The position numbers and the translations under genes are program-made. The notes beneath the pieces are model-generated. The model did no database searches. It was given only the letters and a program-made list of their open reading frames with translations, and was not told where the DNA came from. A stretch of 64,000 nt of DNA from Pseudobacillus lumedeiriae (GTDB taxonomy: Bacteria > Bacillota > Bacilli > Bacillales > Domibacillaceae), in the NCBI RefSeq assembly GCF_044891285.1, contig NZ_JAUIYO010000001.1:310001-374000 (forward strand), read 5' to 3'. Shown one piece after another: positions 49,543 to 58,851 of the stretch (positions are counted from its first letter, which is position 1; each line of letters opens with the position of its first letter).

Positions 49543-49830
49543 TTACTCTTCCTCTTCTTCATCAAGGAACGTATTTAACATTTCTTCGATTAATTCCCAT
49601 TCTTCATCGGATTCGATCGGCTGAAGTTCACCATCTTCTCCGTCTTCTCCAGGAATGAACGCAGAAGCATGAATTTCAATTTCTTCATTATCATCTTCTT
49701 CTGCTCCAACAGGGAAGTAAAGCACGTATGACTTTTCGAAGTCATCCGAATCAAACGTGAAAAGCACTTCGCATAATTGCTCATTTCCATTTTCGTCAAT
49801 AATTGTAATTTGTTTTTCTCCGTGATCCAT
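49543..49830 (-). CDS. yrzB: YrzB family protein (DUF1292)
   Basis: This 95-residue acidic protein reads MDHGEKQITIIDENGNEQLC and has SYVLYFPVGAEEDDNEEIEIH and EWELIEEMLNTFLDEEEEE, matching the DUF1292 family. Its function is not known. The ATG at 49830 follows GAGGTG; a GTG at 49839 lies in that site. It is in the conserved order ruvX-yrzB behind yrzL. The gap after it (to 49409) shows only a terminator. Confidence 0.92.
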   Translation of the reverse strand: MDHGEKQITIIDENGNEQLCEVLFTFDSDDFEKSYVLYFPVGAEEDDNEEIEIHASAFIPGEDGEDGELQPIESDEEWELIEEMLNTFLDEEEEE

Positions 49831-49843
49831 TTTATCCACCTCA

Positions 49844-50260
49844 TTATTTTTGGCTGTCCAAGAACCCTTGCAGAATCATCATGGCGGCCATTTTATCGAT
49901 TACTTTTTTACGCTTTTTACGGGTAACGTCTGCTTCGAGCAGCACTCTTTCCGCTGCCATCGTTGTCAGCCGCTCGTCCCAAAGTACAACTGGCAGCGAA
50001 AAGCGCTTTTCCAGCCTTTTAGCAAAGCTTTTAGAAGCTTCTCCCCGCGGACCTATTGTATTATTCATATTCTTAGGAAGCCCGACAACAAATTTTTCAA
50101 TTTCATATTCTTCACACAGGCTTTCAATGCGTCTTAAACCGAAATCCTGCTTCTCTTCATTGATACGAATAGTTTCAATGCCTTGTGCAGTCCAGCCTAA
50201 TTCATCGCTGACAGCGACGCCGATCGTTTTCGAACCGACGTCTAACCCCATTACTCTCAT
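49844..50260 (-). CDS. ruvX: RuvX / YqgF family nuclease
   Basis: This 138-residue RNase H-fold protein has been proposed as a Holliday-junction resolvase and as a factor in 16S rRNA 5' processing. It has MGLDVGSKTIGVAVSDELG (Asp at the active site), KFVVGLPKNMN, VVLWDERLTTMAAER (Asp-Glu) and an end like KVIDKMAAMMILQGFLDS. The second and third acidic sites are present. It lies 6 bp after yrzL and 14 bp before yrzB. The B. subtilis name is yrrK. Confidence 0.95.
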   Translation of the reverse strand: MRVMGLDVGSKTIGVAVSDELGWTAQGIETIRINEEKQDFGLRRIESLCEEYEIEKFVVGLPKNMNNTIGPRGEASKSFAKRLEKRFSLPVVLWDERLTTMAAERVLLEADVTRKKRKKVIDKMAAMMILQGFLDSQK

Positions 50261-50266
50261 AAATAT

Positions 50267-50533
50267 TTATTCCTCTCGGCGCTGTTTTAAATACGTTTTT
50301 ACAAGCTCTTCAATGATTTCATCACGCTCAAGCTTGCGGATCAAGTTACGCGCATCATTATGCCGTGGAATATAAGCAGGATCTCCAGAAAGCAAATAGC
50401 CAACGATTTGGTTAATTGGATTATATCCTTTTTCCCGCAGAGCTTCATGTACTTTAAAAAGCACCTCTTCTACATTCTGCTCAAACGGTTCTTCGGAAAA
50501 ATTAAATTTCATCGTTTGATCAAAAGAGCTCAT
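50267..50533 (-). CDS. yrzL: IreB family regulatory phosphoprotein (YrzL)
   Basis: The 88-residue protein starts MSSFDQTMKFNFSEEPFEQN and has EALREKGYNPINQIVGYLLSGDPAYIPRHNDARNLIRKLERDEI, the IreB (DUF965) pattern. In enterococci IreB is phosphorylated by the kinase IreK and affects cephalosporin resistance; its role in Bacillus is not clear. The ATG at 50533 follows GAGGTG. It is the first of yrzL-ruvX-yrzB, 82 bp after alaS. Confidence 0.93.
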   Translation of the reverse strand: MSSFDQTMKFNFSEEPFEQNVEEVLFKVHEALREKGYNPINQIVGYLLSGDPAYIPRHNDARNLIRKLERDEIIEELVKTYLKQRREE

Positions 50534-50615
50534 TAATAGCACCTCGCTTTAGGCTTGAAAGTGAAAACTCTCTTTTGTACAAGTTATTTCCATTGTACAA
50601 TAAATTTTCATGGAA

Positions 50616-53249
50616 TCAAATGGATTTGATCCACTCTTCCACAAAATTGAGTGCTTCCTCTGTTTTTGCCGGATCCTTTCCTCCCGCCTGTGCCATATCT
50701 GGGCGTCCGCCTCCACCTCCACCGCAGCGTGAAGCGACTTCTTTGATCAGCTTGCCGGCATGGTATCCTTTCTCCACTAAATCTTTTGTTACAGCAGCAA
50801 TGATGTTTACCTTATCCTCTGTTGGTGCAGCAAGAACGATGATACCTGAATCAAGGTTTTGTTTCAATTCATCTGCCATTGAACGTAAATTGTTCATATC
50901 GGCCGCTTGAACGCGGACAGCGAGAAACTTCACTCCATTCGCTTCCTGCACACGGTCAAGCAGACTTCCTGCTTCTATGTTAGACAACTTTTGGGAAAGC
51001 GATTCATTTTCGCGCTGCAGCTCTTTTATTTCGGCCTGTAAGCTGTCCACTTTTGCAACGATATCTTTCGGGTTCGCTTTCAGCTTGTTGGCTGCTTCTT
51101 TTAATAAAGCAGCCTGGTTGTTTAAAAATTCATATGCCGCTTCTCCAGTAACTGCTTCAATACGGCGCGTACCAGCTCCAATGCCGCTCTCAGAAACAAT
51201 TTTAAACAAGCCGATCATAGACGTATTCGGCACATGACAGCCGCCGCACAGCTCCAAACTGTAATCTCCAACAGATACAACGCGGACAATGTCACCATAT
51301 TTTTCGCCAAACAGCGCCATCGCTCCCATCTTCTTCGCTTCAGCAATCGGCTTTTGAGCGATATTAACAGACAGACTATGCCAAATTTTTTCATTGACGA
51401 TCGCTTCGATTTCCTCTATTTCCTCAGGCGTCACCTGCCCAAAGTGAGAAAAGTCAAAACGAAGACGCTCAGGTCCAACGAGGGATCCTGCCTGATTAAC
51501 GTGTGTTCCTAATACGTCTTTTAATGCTTGATGAAGAAGGTGAGTAGCCGTATGGTTTTTAATAATTTTCGTCCGGGACGAGGCATCAACGCGGGCAGTT
51601 ACTTTTTGTCCGTTTGTCAATTTTCCGCTTTCGATAACAACGTGCTGCACATGTTGTCCGTTTGGCGCTTTTTTAACATCTTGAACAGCCGCACGTCCAT
51701 GCTCCGATTCGATCATTCCTTTATCAGCGATTTGCCCTCCGCTTTCCGCATAGAAAGGTGTTTGACTTAAAATAAGCTGCACCGCTTCACCAGCCTGTGC
51801 CTCTTCCACTATTTCACCGTTAGCAATGATCGCTTCTACTGTTGCTTCAGCGGTTAATTCATCGTACCCTGTAAATTCGCTTGCCACTTTAATGTCACCA
51901 AGCACACCGCCTTGCACCTGCATGGAATCCACATCTTGGCGGGCCGCACGAGCGCGTTCTCTTTGATTCGTCATTTCCTTTTCAAAACCTTCGTGGTCTA
52001 CTTTCATGCCTTCTTCTTCAGCATACTCTTCTGTCAGCTCAACTGGAAAACCGTATGTGTCATATAAACGGAACACATCTGCACCTGCGATCGTATCTGA
52101 ACCGTTATTTTTAGCTGTTTGAATCACAGCAGATAAAATGGCCAGACCTTCATGCAATGTTTCATGGAAACGCTCTTCCTCATTTTTAATGACACGCTGG
52201 ATGAATTCCTGCTTGGCTTTCACTTCAGGGTAAAAGTCATTCATGATCTCACCGACAACCGGTACGAGCTCAAACATAAACGGGCGGTTAATTTCTATTC
52301 TCTTCGCATAACGGACTGCTCGGCGCAGCAGGCGGCGCAGTACATATCCACGTCCTTCATTCGACGGAAGCGCTCCATCTCCTACTGCAAAAGCAACCGT
52401 ACGAATGTGATCGGCAATGACTTTAAATGCTTCATCTTTTTCAGCGTCCTTCCGATATTTCTCTCCAGAAATAACTTCTGTTGCTTCAATAATCGGCATA
52501 AATAAATCTGTATCAAAGTTCGTCGGTACTTCCTGCATAACGGAAGCCATCCGCTCAAGTCCCATTCCTGTATCAATGTTCTTCTTTGGAAGCGGTGTGT
52601 ATGTACCATCTGGGTTATGATTAAATTGAGAAAATACAAGGTTCCAAATTTCTAAATAACGCTCATTCTCTCCACCTGGATACAATTCCGGATCATTTTC
52701 ATCATTTCCATACGACTCGCCCCGATCGTAAAAAATTTCTGTATTTGGTCCGCTTGGCCCTTCACCAATATCCCAGTAGTTTCCTTCTAAACGGATAATC
52801 CGCTCTTCAGGCAAGCCGACTTCCTTATGCCAAATCGCAAATGCCTCATCGTCTTCCGGATGGATTGTAACAGACAACTTCTCTGGCTCAAGAGCCATCC
52901 ACTTTTCATCTGTTAAAAATTCCCACGCCCAATGAATTGCTTCTTTTTTAAAGTATTCACCGATCGAGAAGTTTCCAAGCATTTCGAAAAACGTATGGTG
53001 GCGGGCTGTTTTCCCGACATTTTCAATATCATTCGTTCGAATGGATTTTTGAGCGTTCGTGATGCGCGGATTTTCAGGAATCACCCGGCCATCAAAATAT
53101 TTTTTCAATGTTGCTACACCGCTGTTGATCCACAACAAGCTTGGGTCTTCATGCGGAACGAGCGGTGCGCTCGGCTCTACGCGGTGATGTTTCTCCTGAA
53201 AGAACTCTAAAAATTTCTGACGAATTTGTGCGCCAGTCAAAGACTTCAT
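50616..53249 (-). CDS. alaS: Alanyl-tRNA synthetase
   Basis: AlaS charges tRNA-Ala and edits mischarged Ser/Gly. The 877-residue protein starts MKSLTGAQIRQKFLEFFQEK and has ARHHTFFEMLGNFSIGEYFK, GMGLERMASVMQ, the editing-domain HTATHLLHQALKDVLG and LCGGCHVPNTSMIG, plus a C-terminal coiled coil and C-Ala domain with RCGGGGGGRPDMAQAGG. AGGAGGAATG precedes the ATG. A T-box leader controls it. Confidence 0.98.
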   Translation of the reverse strand: MKSLTGAQIRQKFLEFFQEKHHRVEPSAPLVPHEDPSLLWINSGVATLKKYFDGRVIPENPRITNAQKSIRTNDIENVGKTARHHTFFEMLGNFSIGEYFKKEAIHWAWEFLTDEKWMALEPEKLSVTIHPEDDEAFAIWHKEVGLPEERIIRLEGNYWDIGEGPSGPNTEIFYDRGESYGNDENDPELYPGGENERYLEIWNLVFSQFNHNPDGTYTPLPKKNIDTGMGLERMASVMQEVPTNFDTDLFMPIIEATEVISGEKYRKDAEKDEAFKVIADHIRTVAFAVGDGALPSNEGRGYVLRRLLRRAVRYAKRIEINRPFMFELVPVVGEIMNDFYPEVKAKQEFIQRVIKNEEERFHETLHEGLAILSAVIQTAKNNGSDTIAGADVFRLYDTYGFPVELTEEYAEEEGMKVDHEGFEKEMTNQRERARAARQDVDSMQVQGGVLGDIKVASEFTGYDELTAEATVEAIIANGEIVEEAQAGEAVQLILSQTPFYAESGGQIADKGMIESEHGRAAVQDVKKAPNGQHVQHVVIESGKLTNGQKVTARVDASSRTKIIKNHTATHLLHQALKDVLGTHVNQAGSLVGPERLRFDFSHFGQVTPEEIEEIEAIVNEKIWHSLSVNIAQKPIAEAKKMGAMALFGEKYGDIVRVVSVGDYSLELCGGCHVPNTSMIGLFKIVSESGIGAGTRRIEAVTGEAAYEFLNNQAALLKEAANKLKANPKDIVAKVDSLQAEIKELQRENESLSQKLSNIEAGSLLDRVQEANGVKFLAVRVQAADMNNLRSMADELKQNLDSGIIVLAAPTEDKVNIIAAVTKDLVEKGYHAGKLIKEVASRCGGGGGGRPDMAQAGGKDPAKTEEALNFVEEWIKSI

Positions 53250-53301
53250 TTGTCATTCCTCCTAATCTAATGATAAAAAATAACATTTTATTTTCAGGCA
53301 A

Positions 53302-53545
53302 CAAAAAAAGCCCCACTCCCTGGACAGGGACGAAGCTTCTCGCGGTACCACCCTGATTATGAACTAGTCTCGCCAATTCATCTCTCAAATGCCTTAACGC
53401 GGCAGACGGCAGGGATTAACTGCTCTCCGGACTAGCTTTCCGTTATCCTTCACCCGGAGTTTCTTCCAGCCATGGAAACTCCTCTCTGACGCGCTTAGCA
53501 CTCGGGCGGTCTATAACATACTCGATCCATCATTGATTTATATTT
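53302..53545 (-). promoter_or_regulatory. T-box riboswitch leader of alaS
   Basis: The minus strand has the T-box AGGGTGGTACCGCGAG (53339-53354), followed by a terminator stem (53302-53338) and seven T. Stem I includes GGAGTTTCC and GGAAGAAACTCC arms near 53455-53485. Uncharged tRNA-Ala should turn on alaS. Specificity is inferred from the gene; I could not assign the specifier codon with certainty. Confidence 0.93.
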
Positions 53546-53560
53546 GTTGAGATATATCGA

Positions 53561-53590
53561 ATTATAAAAAACTTTAGATGTGTTTGTCAA
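53561..53590 (-). promoter_or_regulatory. Sigma-A promoter of the alaS leader
   Basis: The minus strand has -35 TTGACA (53585-53590), an 18-bp spacer and -10 TATAAT (53561-53566). The -35 overlaps the stop codon of yrrI. Confidence 0.8.
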
Positions 53591-54666
53591 CGAGGGACTT
53601 TTTGCAGGCGGACTTTTACACGTCTTTCTGCGGCAAAGGCTGCTTTGAAAATAATGAGAACCGGCACAGCAACAATTAGGCCAAAAACGCCTCCTGCTTC
53701 GCCTCCAATGAGCAGCGCCCCAATAATAAATAGCGGGTGCAGGTGTACACTTTTCCCAACAATCCATGGGGACAGCACGTTTCCTTCGATAAACTGTAAT
53801 ATAAATACGATAATGGCTGTGTAGATCGCCATTTGTACAGACATTGTCAGGGCAACAAAAATAGCCGGCACTGCTCCAATAATTGGTCCAAAGTATGGAA
53901 TCACATTCGTTAAACCAATAATGAGCCCGAGTAAAACAGCATATTTTAGCCCAATAAACGTAAATAGCAAAGCAGATGCTGCCCCTGCTAAAAAACAGAC
54001 GAGGAGCTGCCCCCTAATGTAGCCTCCAAGCGAACAATCTAATTCATTCACGAAACGCAGCGCCCGTGACCTCCATTTGCTTGGAGTGAGCTTCCACGCC
54101 GCCTTCTTTACACGATGGATGTCTTTCAAGAAATAAAAAGCAATAAACGGCACAATTGCCAGCAGCAACAAAAAATTAACCATTTTCATCAGTGTATTCA
54201 TAAATACTTCTACGAGACTGGAAAGCCAGCGCTCAAAACTAATAATTTGATTGTGAATCTTTTCCTGCACCCCATCCGGCCAGTTCAGCGTTTCTACCTC
54301 AAGAGCAATGATTTGTTCTTCATATAACCGTGAAAGTTCAGGAGCACTTTGTGATAACTCCCTCAGCTGATTGATAAATGCCGGTATCCCTTTAAATAAA
54401 CTGATGCCAATGATACCAAAAAACAATATATAAATGAGTACAATAGCTATCGTTCGTGAAACACCCCGCTCGACCATTTTTTCTACGAGCGGATGCAGCA
54501 AATAGGCAATGAATCCGCCTAATAAAAATGGCATCAGACTGAACGCTAAGCCACGAAACAATGGACTAAGCAGCGGGCTTAACAAATAGAGCACATATAT
54601 GGATAATAACGTCAAAAGCCCTGCACATGCCCAATAAATCCACTTTAACTTCAATTTACTTTCCAT
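53587..54666 (-). CDS. yrrI: AI-2E family transporter-like membrane protein (YrrI)
   Basis: This 359-residue protein belongs to the AI-2 exporter/PerM family, with about eight membrane segments (for example WIYWACAGLLTLLSIYVLYLL and PFLLGGFIAYLLHPLVEKMV). It has the conserved C-terminal NVIPYFGPIIGAVPAI and GNVLSPWIVGKSVHLHPLFII. The substrate is unknown. I chose the ATG at 54666; a longer frame to 54741 is less likely. It ends at the alaS promoter, and a hairpin lies upstream. Confidence 0.92.
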   Translation of the reverse strand: MESKLKLKWIYWACAGLLTLLSIYVLYLLSPLLSPLFRGLAFSLMPFLLGGFIAYLLHPLVEKMVERGVSRTIAIVLIYILFFGIIGISLFKGIPAFINQLRELSQSAPELSRLYEEQIIALEVETLNWPDGVQEKIHNQIISFERWLSSLVEVFMNTLMKMVNFLLLLAIVPFIAFYFLKDIHRVKKAAWKLTPSKWRSRALRFVNELDCSLGGYIRGQLLVCFLAGAASALLFTFIGLKYAVLLGLIIGLTNVIPYFGPIIGAVPAIFVALTMSVQMAIYTAIIVFILQFIEGNVLSPWIVGKSVHLHPLFIIGALLIGGEAGGVFGLIVAVPVLIIFKAAFAAERRVKVRLQKVPR

Positions 54667-54821
54667 CGGACCCAACATCCTTTGACAAACTATTTTGTCT
54701 AGTTTGCGGCTGGATGCGGCATATTTATTCATGATTAGCAAAAGAAAGGGAGAACACGTAGAAAATATGATTAAAATTTCGGTTTTGTTGAATAACTAGA
54801 GAAATGTGTAATCAACTCTTG

Positions 54822-54864
54822 AAAAAAAGCTTGTGAAGGGAAGAGGTCTTCACAAGCCTTTTTC
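54822..54864. terminator. Bidirectional-looking hairpin terminator before yrrI
   Basis: AAGCTTGTGAAG and CTTCACAAGCCTT arms around an 8-nt loop, with A runs before and T runs after on the plus strand and the reverse on the minus strand. On the minus strand it would end the unit containing the zinc-ribbon gene. Confidence 0.75.
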
Positions 54865-54883
54865 GATTTTGCCTAACTGTCAG

Positions 54884-55157
54884 GGCAGAACAGGCGCTTC
54901 CGCTTTTCTTATATCCAGCTCCAGCGCCTTGCCCCTCGAGGTCAAATAACCTTTTCCCCATGAAGTCAAAGAGCGACTTCCTCGGGAAAAGGTTATTTGC
55001 TTATCGGGGCAGAACAAGCGCTTCCGCTTTTCTTGTCTAGCTCCAGGCGCCATCGGCTCGAGGTCATAAGCCAATCCGTCCAGAAGGTTAAAGAGCAACC
55101 TTCCAGCTGGCTTGTCTTATGCTTGTCGCCGATAAGCGGACGTCTTCCCCTTTTCTT
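54884..55157. repeat. Dispersed repeat, family 2, copy J (two units, inverted)
   Basis: In reverse orientation: GGGCAGAACAGGCGCTTCCGCTTTTC, TCCAGCGCCTTGCCCCTCG, AGGTCAAATAACC, GAAGTCAAAGAGCGACTTC, then a second end GGGGCAGAACAAGCGCTTCCGCTTTTCTTG. A diverged unit follows to 55157. It fills most of the gap from yrrI to the zinc-ribbon gene, up to the stop codon. Confidence 0.8.
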
Positions 55158-55158
55158 T

Positions 55159-55347
55159 TTACCCCATTCTTCTTTGATCTTCTTCGAACAGGTCGTTTAG
55201 GGAACTTAGGGAGCCGTCTTCTTCTACTTGGTGGACGGAGATAATGTTTTGTTCAATGGAGAGTTCAATGAAGCAGTTCCAGCAGTAGTATTGGGTTGTA
55301 CCGATTTTACCGAGATCTTTGCTTTTACAGTTCGGACACGTAATCAT
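55159..55347 (-). CDS. Small zinc-ribbon protein, conserved, function unknown
   Basis: This 62-residue protein has an N-terminal zinc ribbon MITCPNCKSKDLGKIG with a second pair YYCWNC, giving four cysteines in CxxC pairs (Cys4, Cys7 and Cys23, Cys26 approximately), then ISVHQVEEDGSLSSLNDLFEE. I recognise the type as conserved in Bacillaceae but cannot give a function. The ATG at 55347 follows GAGGTGACG. It lies 74 bp after recD2 and may be cotranscribed with it. Confidence 0.8.
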   Translation of the reverse strand: MITCPNCKSKDLGKIGTTQYYCWNCFIELSIEQNIISVHQVEEDGSLSSLNDLFEEDQRRMG

Positions 55348-55421
55348 GGGCGTCACCTCGCACATTTTTCCTTTTTGGCAAACAGGTTGCCCGGATCCGC
55401 CCATTTTTATACATTTTGTCC

Positions 55422-57812
55422 TTATAAAAAATCGTAAGGTGTAATGTCTTCCATGCCGATCATCGGATCGATGGCAGTGATCGTTTCTTCTGTCAGCAAG
55501 ATGGAATCCCCTGTTTCGTCGTCTAGAACATGATCCACCAGGGTTTTAAGCAATTTTTCTTTTAATGATGTTTTACGTTCGAGGTCATCATTGCGTTCAA
55601 TCCCAATACGAAATGCTTCTTCTTCTCCGCACAAAATTAAAAATTGTTTACTGCGCGTGATAGCAGTATAAAGAAGATTACGCCGCAGCATCCGGTAATA
55701 GCTCTTAACGACTGGCAAAATGACGATGGGAAATTCGCTTCCCTGCGATTTATGAATCGAACAGCAGAAAGCATGGGTAATCTGATTTAAATCCTGCCTC
55801 GTGTATGTAACTTCGTTTCCTTCGTATGAGACAATGACCATGTCTTGCTTTTCTGTATTTTCTTTAGCGAAGAAGATAGACACCACTTCTCCGATGTCCC
55901 CATTGAAAATGTTTTGTTCCGGCTGATTGACGAGCTGAAGCACCTTATCACCGATCCGATAATGAACGTCTCCAAAGTCAATCTGTTTTCGGGAACCATC
56001 CGGATTCGCATTGAAGATTTCCTGCAAAATTTCATTGAGACGATCGATACCGGCTGGTCCTTTATACATCGGCGCAAGCACTTGAATGTCTTTTGCCGTA
56101 AATCCTTTCTTTATCGCACTAGTTACGACTTGCTTCACTACATCGGGAATTTGCTGAATGCGGCAGGCTATGAATGAACGGTCCTTTTGCTGCTTCGTTA
56201 ACTCGGATGGCAGGAGTCCGTTCTTAATTTCATGGGCCATTTCTATGATGCTGGACCCCTCCTCCTGCCGGTAAATATCCGTCAACTTCACAGTCGGAAT
56301 CACTCCAGACGCAAGCAAATCTTTCAGTACTTGGCCGGGTCCAACAGATGGAAGCTGATCTTCATCACCTACAAGCACCACTTGCATATCATCCGGCAAA
56401 GCTTTAAATAGCTGATGGGCAAGCCACGTATCGACCATCGATGTTTCATCAACTATGAGCAGGCGCCCTCTGACTTCACGGCCTTCGTCCTCTTCCATCG
56501 TCTCCTGGCCATTAAAACCAAGCAGGCGGTGAATTGTCACTGCGGGCAGTCCCGTAGATTCCGCCATCCGCTTTGCTGCCCGTCCGGTCGGCGCCGCAAG
56601 TTTAATCGGAAAAACCTCGTCTTTTCCATATGATTTATGATCGAGCGAACAGCCATGGAGTTCCGAATACAGCTCAACAATCCCTTTGATTACCGTTGTC
56701 TTTCCAGTGCCGGGTCCTCCCGTCAACAGCATCACCGGAGACATAAGCGCTGTTTGAATCGCTTCTTTTTGGGAAGGAGCGTATTGTACGCCTATCCGTT
56801 CCTCTAACTTTCCGAGCGCCAGTAAAAATTCTGACTCCGGAAATTGATCCTCATACTCTGTCTGTTCAAGCAGACGCCCGATATTCGTTACGAGTCCTTT
56901 TTCTGAAAAATATAAAGAAGGCAAAAATACACGTTGCTCTTCGCCAATGACTTTCCCCTCTTCTTCAAGAGCAATCAGCTGTTTGGCGATCGCTTCAAAG
57001 GCCACTTGTCCTTTTCCGCTTTTTTCGAGAAGCGCTTTTACTCCTTTCAACAGCGGTTCTACCTCTAAATAACAGTGCCCTTCCTGCATGCATTGTTGTT
57101 CCATTGTAAATAAAATGCCTGCCTTCAACCGGTCCGGATGCTCACCATGAATGCCAACCTGCGCCCCAAGCTCATCCGCCCGTCCGAAGCCGATCCCTTC
57201 CACATCTTCTACAAGCTGATATGGATTTTTCTGAATGTTTTCGATCGCCTGCTGCTGGTAAGCCTGATAAATCTTCATAGAAAGCTGCGGCCCAAAACCG
57301 TACTGGTTAAGAGCGACCATCACCTGCTCCAGCCCTTGATGTTCAAGAAGAGCAGCATGCAGTTTTTGTGCTTTTTCAGCGGTCAAGCGCGGCACGTCTT
57401 CAAGTACAGCAGGATTATCCAAAATCTTCAAAATCGCTCCCTCACCGAGCGTTTCTACGATCATTTCCGCCGTCTTTTTCCCAATTCCTTGAAACAACCC
57501 ACTCGATAAATACGTCATAATTCCCTGCTTCGTCTGCGGGATCTCTTTTTGGGCATGGCGCGCATGAAACTGGCGGCCAAATTTCGGATGTTCCTTAAAT
57601 TGGCCATAAAAAGTGTATACTTCTTGTTCATGAATTTGTGGAAAATAGCCGGTGACAACTGCTTCTTTTTCCTCGTATGTGTCATTTGTCTCAGTGACGC
57701 GGATACGCATCACCGAATAAAAGTTTTCTTCATTATGGAAAATCGTCACGAGGTGACGGCCCTTCACATACTTTTCCCCGTTTGTGAACAAATCCATTGA
57801 CTCTTGTTCCAT
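55422..57812 (-). CDS. recD2: ATP-dependent DNA helicase RecD2
   Basis: RecD2 is a 5'-3' helicase found in bacteria without RecBCD, involved in fork and recombination control. The 796-residue protein has the N-terminal OB/helix-hairpin-helix region (SSGLFQGIGKKTAEMIVE), Walker A LLTGGPGTGKTTV near 352, LLIVDETSMVDTWL (Walker B) and the C-terminal HAFCCSIHKSQGSEF and YTAITRSKQFL. I chose the ATG at 57812 after AAGGAG. The B. subtilis name is yrrC. It follows the TPR gene by 12 bp. Confidence 0.96.
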   Translation of the reverse strand: MEQESMDLFTNGEKYVKGRHLVTIFHNEENFYSVMRIRVTETNDTYEEKEAVVTGYFPQIHEQEVYTFYGQFKEHPKFGRQFHARHAQKEIPQTKQGIMTYLSSGLFQGIGKKTAEMIVETLGEGAILKILDNPAVLEDVPRLTAEKAQKLHAALLEHQGLEQVMVALNQYGFGPQLSMKIYQAYQQQAIENIQKNPYQLVEDVEGIGFGRADELGAQVGIHGEHPDRLKAGILFTMEQQCMQEGHCYLEVEPLLKGVKALLEKSGKGQVAFEAIAKQLIALEEEGKVIGEEQRVFLPSLYFSEKGLVTNIGRLLEQTEYEDQFPESEFLLALGKLEERIGVQYAPSQKEAIQTALMSPVMLLTGGPGTGKTTVIKGIVELYSELHGCSLDHKSYGKDEVFPIKLAAPTGRAAKRMAESTGLPAVTIHRLLGFNGQETMEEDEGREVRGRLLIVDETSMVDTWLAHQLFKALPDDMQVVLVGDEDQLPSVGPGQVLKDLLASGVIPTVKLTDIYRQEEGSSIIEMAHEIKNGLLPSELTKQQKDRSFIACRIQQIPDVVKQVVTSAIKKGFTAKDIQVLAPMYKGPAGIDRLNEILQEIFNANPDGSRKQIDFGDVHYRIGDKVLQLVNQPEQNIFNGDIGEVVSIFFAKENTEKQDMVIVSYEGNEVTYTRQDLNQITHAFCCSIHKSQGSEFPIVILPVVKSYYRMLRRNLLYTAITRSKQFLILCGEEEAFRIGIERNDDLERKTSLKEKLLKTLVDHVLDDETGDSILLTEETITAIDPMIGMEDITPYDFL

Positions 57813-57824
57813 GGAGAACACTCC

Positions 57825-58487
57825 TTACTTTTTCTTGGCTTTTTCAATCATTTTCTTTCCGTACCCAGCAAGCATATGATCCGGCTGTATTTCAAGTGCA
57901 CGATTGAACATTGTCATTGCTTTTTCCGCGTCTTCCAAATGTCCGGCATAAGCAACCCCAAGATTGTAATGAGCATCCGCATGCCCTGGATCTTCCTCAA
58001 TCACTCTCTCCAGCTGACGGATCGCTTCATCATAAGATTTCGCCTGCGCTAAAGCGAGTCCGAATTGAAAGCGCGCTTCCGTATCCGCTTCATTTAATTC
58101 AACGGCGCGCTGTAAATATGGCAGGGCAAGCAGCGGCTGATCAAGCTGTACAAGTGTCATGCCAAGCATGAAAAATGCATCACTTTCTTCAAGACCAGAC
58201 TTTACCGCTTGTTCAAACTCACGGCAAGCCTCCTCTAACCGTTCTTGTTCGTAATAAAATGTACCGATAGCATAATGGGCCGCTCCGGCTGCTGGATCCA
58301 GCTCAATCGCTTTTTTATAAAACCTTTCCGCCCGTTCAAGCTCGCCAACAGCGGAAAGAACATGGCCAAAATTAATATAAGCCGTCGGGTCATTCGGCGC
58401 CTCTTCAATCCGTTCCGAAAATAACTTTAGAGCCTCTTCCACTTTTCCTTGCTGCAAATATTCAATACCTTGTAAGTTTTTATCCAT
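57825..58487 (-). CDS. yrrB: Tetratricopeptide-repeat protein (YrrB)
   Basis: The 220-residue protein is made almost wholly of TPR units of 34 residues, for example AYINFGHVLSAVGELERAERFYKKAIELDP and AHYAIGTFYYEQERLEEACREFEQAV, six or so in a row. TPR domains mediate protein-protein contacts. Its position before recD2 matches YrrB, for which no firm function is known to me. GAGGTGTCCC precedes the ATG. Confidence 0.94.
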   Translation of the reverse strand: MDKNLQGIEYLQQGKVEEALKLFSERIEEAPNDPTAYINFGHVLSAVGELERAERFYKKAIELDPAAGAAHYAIGTFYYEQERLEEACREFEQAVKSGLEESDAFFMLGMTLVQLDQPLLALPYLQRAVELNEADTEARFQFGLALAQAKSYDEAIRQLERVIEEDPGHADAHYNLGVAYAGHLEDAEKAMTMFNRALEIQPDHMLAGYGKKMIEKAKKK

Positions 58488-58635
58488 GGGACACCTCTAT
58501 CATTATATTTATCAAAATTATACCATAGAGCGGAAAAATCTTAACTGCAAGACAAAACGCTTCAAAGAAAAATAAACAAAGACGGAACCATCATACTATT
58601 TTGTTAGGGGATTACTGCATGGAAGACAAAGAAAT

Positions 58636-58684
58636 GACCATCCTTTTATTTTCAGAAGCATACTGAATAAGGATGGTCTTTTTA
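58636..58684 (+). terminator. Hairpin with T tract, plus strand, no obvious gene before it
   Basis: GACCATCC and GGATGGTC arms (58636-58678) enclose a further TTTTCAG/CTGAATA pairing and are followed by TTTTTAT. On the plus strand only a tiny frame from 58619 precedes it. It may end an unknown short transcript. The rest of 58488-58823 shows no gene. Confidence 0.55.
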
Positions 58685-58851
58685 TATTATTCTCTTAACT
58701 TGATAACTATGGAATGAATCTCTTAAAGACAACACGTGTTATAAAACAAACCTGCTGAAGAAAGGGATATTATACCAAAAAATTAATGAACGTTCATTCA
58801 AAAAATCCCCACAACAAATTTAAATTATTGCACGCCAACGAAACAATCGTC

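Noticed and set aside
54880..55200. Reading frames of 67-72 codons in the gap before the zinc-ribbon gene
   Set aside because: They fall in two inverted family 2 repeat units and have no protein-like composition or start signals.
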